Positions 41,364 to 47,022 of a stretch of DNA of 47,022 bases are shown piece by piece. Origin of the DNA: an uncultured Pelagibacteraceae bacterium. GTDB lineage: Bacteria; Pseudomonadota; Alphaproteobacteria; Pelagibacterales; Pelagibacteraceae. Numbering within the stretch: position 1 is the first letter of the stretch; every line of letters starts with the position of its first letter. The stretch spans positions 1 through 47,022 of the forward strand of contig CACFUH010000007.1 of the NCBI GenBank assembly GCA_902569415.1. Reading direction: 5' to 3'. The position numbers and the translations under genes are program-made. The notes under the pieces are model-generated. The model was not told the DNA's origin, searched no databases, and worked only from the letters and a program-made list of their open reading frames with translations.

Positions 41364-43049
41364 ATGAATAAAAATTCAAAAGTGTTGGCATTAAAGTATC
41401 GTCCATCAACTTTTAAAGATTTAATTGGACAAGAAGTTGTAGCTGAAACTATCTACAACTCAATTAAACATAATAGATCAGCTAATGCATATTTATTTAC
41501 TGGAATTAGAGGTGTAGGAAAAACAACTATCGCAAGGATTGTTGCCAAGTCATTAAATTGTAAAAATGGAATAGACAATATTAACAAACAAGACTCGTGT
41601 GAAAATTGCCATTGTGAGGCTATAGCAAACTCAAATCATATAGATGTTTTAGAAATGGACGCAGCAAGTAAAACTGGAGTTGACGATGTAAGAGATTTAA
41701 TTGAATTTTCCAGATATGGCCCAACAAGCGCAAAGTATAAAATATTTATAATTGATGAAGTGCATATGTTAAGTAAACAAGCATTTAATGCATTACTAAA
41801 AACTTTAGAAGAACCACCTGAATACTTGAAGTTTATTTTTGCTACAACAGAAATAAAAAAAATTCCAGTTACTGTTATTTCACGATGTCAAAGATTTGAT
41901 CTATCAAGAATCAATTCAGAAGATTTATTTAAATTTATTAAGCAAGTAAAAAGTAAAGAAAATGGAAAAATAAATGACGATGCACTTAAATTAATTGTAA
42001 AAATATCAGAAGGATCTGTAAGAGATGCTCTTTCACTATTAGATAGAGCAATGCTAAGTCAAAATGAAAAATCAGAACTTGACTTGAAACAAGCGCAAAA
42101 AATATTTGGATATTTTGATAAAAGCTATCTTATAAAATTATTTAAATTTATTTTGAAGGGAGATGAAAAAGAAGTAATTAATATTTATAGATCTATTTAT
42201 TCACAAGGAGTTGAGCCAAAAATATTCTTAAATGATTTTTTAGAAATATTGTATTACTTCAAAAATATTTCATCTATTAAATTAGATGGAAATAATTTTT
42301 CATTAAATAATGAGGAATTTGATGAAATTAAAGCTCTATCAGAACAAATAAATCCAGAAGTTTTATTATTATTTTGGCAGTTTACAATTAAAACATTGGG
42401 AGAAATTGATATTGTTTCAAATCAAAATTTATCTATGGAAATGTTTTTGATCAGGCTTTTATATCTTAAAGATGAAAGAATTTATGATGATGTGAAAAAT
42501 ATAAATTTAAACTTTGATAAAAACTCAGAAAATTTAGTCAAATCAGAGGAAATTAAGTTTAATGAGGATCAAGAAAAAGATGATTTTAAAAAAAAAACTA
42601 TAAGTCAAATAAAAAACTTTTCCCAAGAACAAATTGATAAACCCGAGACAAAGGTTGAAGCTAAATTAGATAAAATTGAGATAAATAATTTTGAAGAATT
42701 AATTAATTTATGTAATATAAAAAAGGAACTTAAGTTGAAGTATGAACTTGAAACGAATGTGAGCTTAGTAAGTTTTCACAATAAAAAAATCGAAATATCG
42801 TTTAATGAAAATTTAGATAAAGATTTTGTTAAAGAATTGTCTTTTAAATTAAATGACTGGACAGGTCATAGATGGATTATCGCTTTTTCAAAAGAGGTTG
42901 GAGATCTATCAACAAAACAAAAAAAAGATCTAAAAAAATCCAGAAATATTGAAAGTATAAAAAAAGAAAAAATATACAAAAAAATTATAGAAACTTTTTC
43001 TGATGCTGAGTTAATCGATGTACAATTAACAGACAGGGATAATGACTGA
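41364..43049 (+). CDS. dnaX: DNA polymerase III tau/gamma subunit
   Basis: Clamp-loader ATPase of the replisome. The protein is 561 aa from ATG 41364 (a TTG at 41358 is in frame but unlikely). AAA+ motifs: P-loop GIRGVGKTTIAR, a cysteine cluster typical of the DnaX zinc module, Walker B IIDEVHML, sensor 1 TTEIKKIPVTVISRCQRF and sensor 2 GSVRDALSLLDRA. The clamp-loader domains end near residue 370, followed by a low-complexity linker and a tau-like C-terminus. A run of 10 A (42588-42597, residues 409-412) lies in that linker. The end overlaps ybaB by 8 bp. Confidence 0.95.
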   Translation: MNKNSKVLALKYRPSTFKDLIGQEVVAETIYNSIKHNRSANAYLFTGIRGVGKTTIARIVAKSLNCKNGIDNINKQDSCENCHCEAIANSNHIDVLEMDAASKTGVDDVRDLIEFSRYGPTSAKYKIFIIDEVHMLSKQAFNALLKTLEEPPEYLKFIFATTEIKKIPVTVISRCQRFDLSRINSEDLFKFIKQVKSKENGKINDDALKLIVKISEGSVRDALSLLDRAMLSQNEKSELDLKQAQKIFGYFDKSYLIKLFKFILKGDEKEVINIYRSIYSQGVEPKIFLNDFLEILYYFKNISSIKLDGNNFSLNNEEFDEIKALSEQINPEVLLLFWQFTIKTLGEIDIVSNQNLSMEMFLIRLLYLKDERIYDDVKNINLNFDKNSENLVKSEEIKFNEDQEKDDFKKKTISQIKNFSQEQIDKPETKVEAKLDKIEINNFEELINLCNIKKELKLKYELETNVSLVSFHNKKIEISFNENLDKDFVKELSFKLNDWTGHRWIIAFSKEVGDLSTKQKKDLKKSRNIESIKKEKIYKKIIETFSDAELIDVQLTDRDND

Positions 43050-43359
43050 TTTTAGTAAAATTTTAGATAAAGCCAAAGAGCTTGAAATTAAAATGAAAGA
43101 AAGCCAAGAGAAAATAAAGAATATTAGCGTAACCGGAATTTCTGGAGGAGACTCCGTAAAACTAACTCTCAATGGTGAAAGTGAAATTATAAATTTAGAT
43201 ATATCGCCAGAGATATTAAGAGAGGACAAGACAATAATTGAAGATTTAATTAAAGCAGCTCACAATAACGCCAAATCACAATTAAAATCTAAGACCTCAG
43301 ATGAAATTTCTAAAGCAACAGGTGGATTTGGAATACCAGGCTTCAAGTGGCCATTGTAG
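43042..43359 (+). CDS. ybaB: Nucleoid-associated protein, YbaB/EbfC family
   Basis: A 105-aa DNA-binding dimer encoded between dnaX and recR in most bacteria. The N-terminal helix, rich in Lys and Glu (ILDKAKELEIKMKESQEKIK), is followed by the short beta sheet containing VKLTLNGESEI. Function is DNA binding and possibly bridging; it overlaps dnaX by 8 bp and ends 5 bp before recR. Confidence 0.93.
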   Translation: MTDFSKILDKAKELEIKMKESQEKIKNISVTGISGGDSVKLTLNGESEIINLDISPEILREDKTIIEDLIKAAHNNAKSQLKSKTSDEISKATGGFGIPGFKWPL

Positions 43360-43364
43360 TTTAA

Positions 43365-43970
43365 ATGCAAGATATATCTGAAATTGATGAATTAATTAAA
43401 TTAATTTCCAGGCTTCCTGGATTAGGACCTAAATCGGCAAAAAGAATAGTTTTAAAATTAATTAATAATAGAGAAGAACTAATTAAACCTATGGCAAAGA
43501 CTCTTGCAGAAGTTTATAAAAATGTATTTAGATGTAAAATTTGTGGATCTTTAAAATCTAATTCAAACGGATGTAATAATTGTGAAAATAATAAAAATAA
43601 ATTTAATAAAATTTGTGTTGTAGAAAATATAGCTGATCAGTGGAGCATAGAAACATCAAGTGTTTACCAAGGTTATTTTCACATTCTTGGAGGAACAATT
43701 GCATCTTCCAACAATCAAAAAAAAGAAGATTTGTTAATTAATTCTTTAGTAGAGAGAGTAAAAAAGGATAATATTGAAGAAGTAATTTTAGCAACCAGCG
43801 CAACTGTAGAAGGCCAAACAACTGCATTTTATATTCAAGATAGCTTAAAAAATACTAAAGTGAAAATATCAAAACTTGCACAAGGATTACCAGTTGGTGG
43901 TGAAATTGAGAATTTAGATGATGGTACTTTAATATCAGCTTTTAAAAATAGACAAAGTTTTAAGAAGTAG
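43365..43970 (+). CDS. recR: Recombination mediator RecR
   Basis: Works with RecF/RecO to load RecA at gaps. The 201-aa protein has the N-terminal helix-hairpin-helix (LPGLGPKSAKRI), the four-cysteine zinc module (CKIC and CNNC), the TOPRIM domain (ICVVENIADQWSIE, HILGGTIA) and the ATSATVEGQTTAFYI and ISKLAQGLPVGGEIE segments. The dnaX-ybaB-recR cluster is standard. The stop lies 4 bp from the convergent glcB stop; a short A/T palindrome there may terminate weakly in both directions. Confidence 0.96.
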   Translation: MQDISEIDELIKLISRLPGLGPKSAKRIVLKLINNREELIKPMAKTLAEVYKNVFRCKICGSLKSNSNGCNNCENNKNKFNKICVVENIADQWSIETSSVYQGYFHILGGTIASSNNQKKEDLLINSLVERVKKDNIEEVILATSATVEGQTTAFYIQDSLKNTKVKISKLAQGLPVGGEIENLDDGTLISAFKNRQSFKK

Positions 43971-43974
43971 AAAA

Positions 43975-46149
43975 TTAATTTTTTTTAATTAACCTGTTAA
44001 GATGAAGTATTGGCTCGGTGTAACCAGAGGGTTGAGTCTTTCCATGGAATACAAGCTCACAAGCAGTTTTAAAAGCTGTCGATTTTTCAAAGTTTAATGA
44101 CATTGGTTCATAAGGAGAATGCCCTTTCATACTTAGATCTTTTAGGTTTTGACTATCTACGACTTTAGCCATTTTTTTCATAATTTCTAAGACGTGTTTC
44201 TTACTACAAACTCCATGATGAAGCCAGTTAGCGATGTGTTGACTACTAATTCTACAAGTTGCTCTATCTTCCATTAATCCGACCCCGTTAATATCAGGTA
44301 CCTTTGAACAGCCAACAGACTGATCTATCCATCTAACTACATAACCCAAAATGCCTTGTGAATTATTTTTTAATTCTTTAGTAACTTCATCAATAGACCA
44401 ATCATGGTTTTTTGATACTGGGATTGTTAAAAGATCAGAAAGCATTGCAGGTTTTCTTTTCGATATTTCCTTTTGCTTTAAAAATACATTTATTTCATGG
44501 TAATGGAGAGCATGCAATGATGCAGCAGTAGGAGAAGGTACCCAAGCACAATTAGCTCCTGATAAAGGATGTGCTACTTTTTGTTTCATCATATCACTCA
44601 TTAAATCAGGCGCAGCATACATACCTTTGCCTATCTGGCATTTTCCAGAAAAACCACAAGCTAGACCAATATCTACATTGTTGTTTTCATAGGCAAGAAT
44701 CCATTTTGATGCTTTCATTTCACTTTTTTTAATCATTGGACCAACTTCCATTGATGTATGGATTTCATCTCCAGTTCTATCTAAAAAACCGGTGTTAATA
44801 AAAAAAACTCTATTTTTTAATACTCTTATACATTCTTTTAAATTTATCGAAGTTCTTCTTTCTTCATCCATAATTCCACAAAGAATTTGATTTTTTTTTA
44901 AATTTAAAACTTTTTCAACTTTTTCAAAAATTAAATTAGTAAAACTACACTCTTCAGGGCCATGCATTTTAGGCTTAACTATGTATATAGAATTAACTCT
45001 AGAATTTTGTTTTTTATTAAAATCATGCAAACATGCAAGAGAGGTAATAAATGCATCAAGAATTCCTTCTGGACATTCAGATCCATCTTTTAAAAGAATA
45101 GATGGACTGGTCATGAGATGACCAACATTTCTATTTAAGAGCAAAGATCTGCCATGTAACTTTAATTTTTTTCCTTTTGTAGAAATATAGCTTCTATCTT
45201 GGTTTAATTTTCTAACAATTTTTTTACTATTTTTTGTAAACTCTACTCTTAAATTTCCTTTCATTAAACCGAGCCAATTTTTGTAACCCAAAACCTTATC
45301 TTCTGCATCTACTGCAGCCACACTATCTTCATGATCACATATAGTAGATATTGCAGACTCTAATATAATATCGTGTATTTTAATTTTATCTTGGTTTCCA
45401 TCAGGATTGTTAATTTCCATTTTTCCATCTTGATCAAACAAAATATCAATGTGAAGATTATTATTAATAAATAAAATTGAAGAAAGTTTATTTGATTTTT
45501 TTTTATAGCCAACAAATTGTAGGGGATTTTTAAGTTTTAGATTTATTTTATTATTTATAATTTCTGGAATTTTTGTAAGATCTTTCCAACTTTTATTTTT
45601 TAAAGGCACATACTTATCTAAAAGTTTACGAGCATATTCAATTACTTTTTTTCCTCTTATTGGATTGTACGTCTTACCTTTTACTGCTCCATAGGTTTCA
45701 GGGATTATATCTGTTCCATATAAGCTATCATATAAACTTACCCATCTTGCGTTAGCTGCATTTAATAAAAATCTTGAATTTGAAACTGGACAAACTAATT
45801 GTGGACCACAAATACTTGATATTTCCGTATCTATATTTTTAGTTTTAATTTTAAAATTTGGTCCAGCTTTTTTTAAGTAACCAATTTTTTTTAAAAATTT
45901 AGTATATTTTTTTTTATTAATACTATAATTTTTGTTATCTATATGGAATGCATCAATTGCTTTTTGCATTCTCTCTCTTTTTTGTAACAATTCTCTATTT
46001 ATAGGCGCAAGTTCATGAACATATTTATCAAAACCTTTCCAGAATTTTTTTTTATTTATTTTAGTTCCCGGTAATAACTCTTTATCTATAAAATTTGCTA
46101 AATTCTCTGAAACTGATAAATTTTCAATTTTATTGTATTTTTCTTGCAT
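43975..46149 (-). CDS. glcB: Malate synthase G
   Basis: Condenses glyoxylate and acetyl-CoA to malate. The 724-aa length and single-gene layout match the G form. Visible family segments are CDHEDSVAAVDAEDKV, KMHGPEE, GIMDEERRTSINL with active-site Glu and Arg residues, and SVGCSKVPDINGVGLMEDRAT. In SAR11 this enzyme is tied to glycine/glycolate carbon use. It is flanked by convergent recR and the divergent accA. The upstream 134 bp is discussed separately. Confidence 0.96.
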   Translation of the reverse strand: MQEKYNKIENLSVSENLANFIDKELLPGTKINKKKFWKGFDKYVHELAPINRELLQKRERMQKAIDAFHIDNKNYSINKKKYTKFLKKIGYLKKAGPNFKIKTKNIDTEISSICGPQLVCPVSNSRFLLNAANARWVSLYDSLYGTDIIPETYGAVKGKTYNPIRGKKVIEYARKLLDKYVPLKNKSWKDLTKIPEIINNKINLKLKNPLQFVGYKKKSNKLSSILFINNNLHIDILFDQDGKMEINNPDGNQDKIKIHDIILESAISTICDHEDSVAAVDAEDKVLGYKNWLGLMKGNLRVEFTKNSKKIVRKLNQDRSYISTKGKKLKLHGRSLLLNRNVGHLMTSPSILLKDGSECPEGILDAFITSLACLHDFNKKQNSRVNSIYIVKPKMHGPEECSFTNLIFEKVEKVLNLKKNQILCGIMDEERRTSINLKECIRVLKNRVFFINTGFLDRTGDEIHTSMEVGPMIKKSEMKASKWILAYENNNVDIGLACGFSGKCQIGKGMYAAPDLMSDMMKQKVAHPLSGANCAWVPSPTAASLHALHYHEINVFLKQKEISKRKPAMLSDLLTIPVSKNHDWSIDEVTKELKNNSQGILGYVVRWIDQSVGCSKVPDINGVGLMEDRATCRISSQHIANWLHHGVCSKKHVLEIMKKMAKVVDSQNLKDLSMKGHSPYEPMSLNFEKSTAFKTACELVFHGKTQPSGYTEPILHLNRLIKKN

Positions 46150-46182
46150 TTTTATTATTTTATATAATTACTTTTAACATTT

Positions 46183-46212
46183 AATATAACTTTTTGGTCC
46201 TAAAATAGTCAA
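46183..46212 (-). promoter_or_regulatory. Predicted promoter of glcB
   Basis: On the minus strand, -35 TTGACT (46207-46212) and -10 TATATT (46183-46188) are separated by 18 bp. Transcription would start near 46176, leaving a leader of only about 27 nt before the ATG at 46149. Confidence 0.55.
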
Positions 46213-46246
46213 TTTATAATTGATAATTTAAAAATTTACCATTTTC

Positions 46247-46276
46247 TTGCCCCTTTTTAATTTATAAACATTATAA
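46247..46276 (+). promoter_or_regulatory. Possible promoter of accA
   Basis: TTGCCC (46247-46252) and TTATAA (46271-46276) with 18 bp between. The predicted start would fall near 46283, one base before the accA ATG, which would make accA mRNA leaderless. The hexamers are only moderate matches. Confidence 0.35.
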
Positions 46277-46283
46277 GAAAAAT

Positions 46284-47022
46284 ATGAAAAATTATTTAAA
46301 TTTTGAGTCTGAAATTAAAAATTTAGAAATAGAGTTAGATAAACTTAAAGACCCATATAATCAAGAAGGATTATCGGAGGTTGATACTGTAAAAATTTCT
46401 CAAATTCAGAATGATATAGAAACAAGACTAAAAAATATTTATTCAAATTTAGATCCATGGCAGACTACACTAGTAGCAAGACACGAGGACAGGCCAAAAG
46501 CAAAATATTTTATTGATAATCTTTTTAATGATTTTATCGCTTTATCTGGAGACAGATTTTATGGAGAAGATAAATCAGTAATAAGTGGATTTGCAAAATT
46601 TGAAAATAAATCAGTTTTAATAATAGGACAAGAAAAAGGAGAAGATTTAGAAACACGAATAGAAAGAAATTTTGGAATGATGAGACCAGAAGGATATAGA
46701 AAATCAATAAGATTAATGAAACTTGCAGATAAATTTAGAATTCCAGTAATATCGTTTATTGATACTCCAGGTGCATATCCTGGGGTAGGAGCAGAGGAAA
46801 GAGGTCAAGCTGAAGCTATTGCAAAGTCAATTGAATGTTGCATGGAACTAACAGTACCAACAATTTCAATTATAATTGGAGAAGGAGGATCAGGTGGAGC
46901 AATTGCCCTCGCTTCCTCAAATAAAGTTTTAATGCTAGAAAATGCAATTTATTCAGTGATCTCCCCGGAAGGCTGCGCAACAATATTATGGAGAGATCCT
47001 AAAAAAACTTTAGAAGCTGCTA
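46284..47022 (+). CDS. accA: Acetyl-CoA carboxylase carboxyltransferase alpha subunit (partial)
   Basis: Partner of AccD in malonyl-CoA formation. The window holds the first 246 codons. The N-terminal helical part (NYLNFESEIKNLEIELDKL) and the core DTPGAYPGVGAEERG, IIGEGGSGGAIALA and AIYSVISPEGCA segments match AccA; the last marks the acetyl-CoA/carboxybiotin site. The gene runs off the right edge, so its C-terminus is unseen. The start ATG at 46284 lacks a Shine-Dalgarno sequence. accD lies 22 kb away in another operon. Confidence 0.95.
   Translation, partial: MKNYLNFESEIKNLEIELDKLKDPYNQEGLSEVDTVKISQIQNDIETRLKNIYSNLDPWQTTLVARHEDRPKAKYFIDNLFNDFIALSGDRFYGEDKSVISGFAKFENKSVLIIGQEKGEDLETRIERNFGMMRPEGYRKSIRLMKLADKFRIPVISFIDTPGAYPGVGAEERGQAEAIAKSIECCMELTVPTISIIIGEGGSGGAIALASSNKVLMLENAIYSVISPEGCATILWRDPKKTLEAA

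Noticed and set aside
1..47022. CRISPR arrays, insertion sequences, prophage or integrated elements
   Set aside because: No regularly spaced repeats, transposase, integrase or phage structural genes were seen, and composition looks uniform.

Overview
The window is a dense, very AT-rich stretch of an alphaproteobacterial chromosome with almost no intergenic space. Gene content, gene order and composition fit a SAR11 (Pelagibacterales, 'Candidatus Pelagibacter'-like) genome. Genes are packed with 1-23 bp overlaps (TAATG, ATGA, TTGA junctions), coding sequence is full of A and T homopolymers, and no mobile element, prophage or CRISPR array is visible. Three genes (infA, ihfB, cmk) seem to start at TTG. 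The lineage call is inference from composition and synteny; no tree was built.

Layout. (1) 1-2285, plus: end of an unknown gene, then def-fmt-truA. (2) 2275-9615, minus: a ten-gene run rpmH-rnpA-yidD-yidC-argB-HAD nucleotidase-dapD-dapE, ending in a histone-deacetylase-family hydrolase and a SET-domain protein. (3) 9701-14681: a TVP38-family membrane protein, tRNA-Thr (minus), two small Lys-rich ORFs, dcd-murA-DUF2948-hisD-infA and tRNA-Phe. (4) 14700-22004, plus: a cold-shock gene with a structured leader and hairpin terminator, tRNA-His-hisS-hisZ-hisG, an MGME1-like PD-(D/E)XK nuclease, rmuC behind a strongly structured leader, sbcB and trxA. (5) 22001-34442, minus: a fourteen-gene run rnd-kdsD-lptC-lptB-aroA-cmk-rpsA-ihfB-pyrF-trpF-trpB-trpA-accD-folC. 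(6) 34518-47022: NDUFA9-like reductase, gcrA (minus), ABC-2 permease-argD-argF, a cytochrome c (minus), kdsB-pheA, the SRP RNA, dnaX-ybaB-recR, glcB (minus) and the 5' part of accA.

How it fits together. Most genes are core metabolism and information processing: lysine/DAP (dapD, dapE), arginine (argB, argD, argF), histidine (hisD, hisZ, hisG), tryptophan (trpF, trpB, trpA), phenylalanine (pheA), shikimate (aroA), KDO/LPS supply and transport (kdsD, kdsB, lptB, lptC), fatty acid start-up (accD, accA), pyrimidines (pyrF, dcd, cmk), initiator formylation and deformylation (fmt, def), membrane protein insertion (yidC, yidD, SRP RNA) and DNA-end processing or repair (MGME1-like nuclease, rmuC, sbcB, recR). 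No gap exceeds about 300 bp without a gene.

Best leads. A tRNA-Phe whose D and T loops have both lost the G18-Psi55 elbow bases. A TrpB with three active-site motif changes (Asp for catalytic Glu, GYAG for GQHG, Cys for the PLP-contact Ser). An SRP RNA with a UAAC tetraloop instead of GGAA. tRNA-His only 4 nt upstream of hisS. A nested inverted-repeat leader before rmuC. An adjacent SET/HDAC pair. An MGME1-like exonuclease beside rmuC and sbcB. A 34-codon gene before dcd. A glcB gene whose short leader has no room for the glycine riboswitch reported for SAR11.
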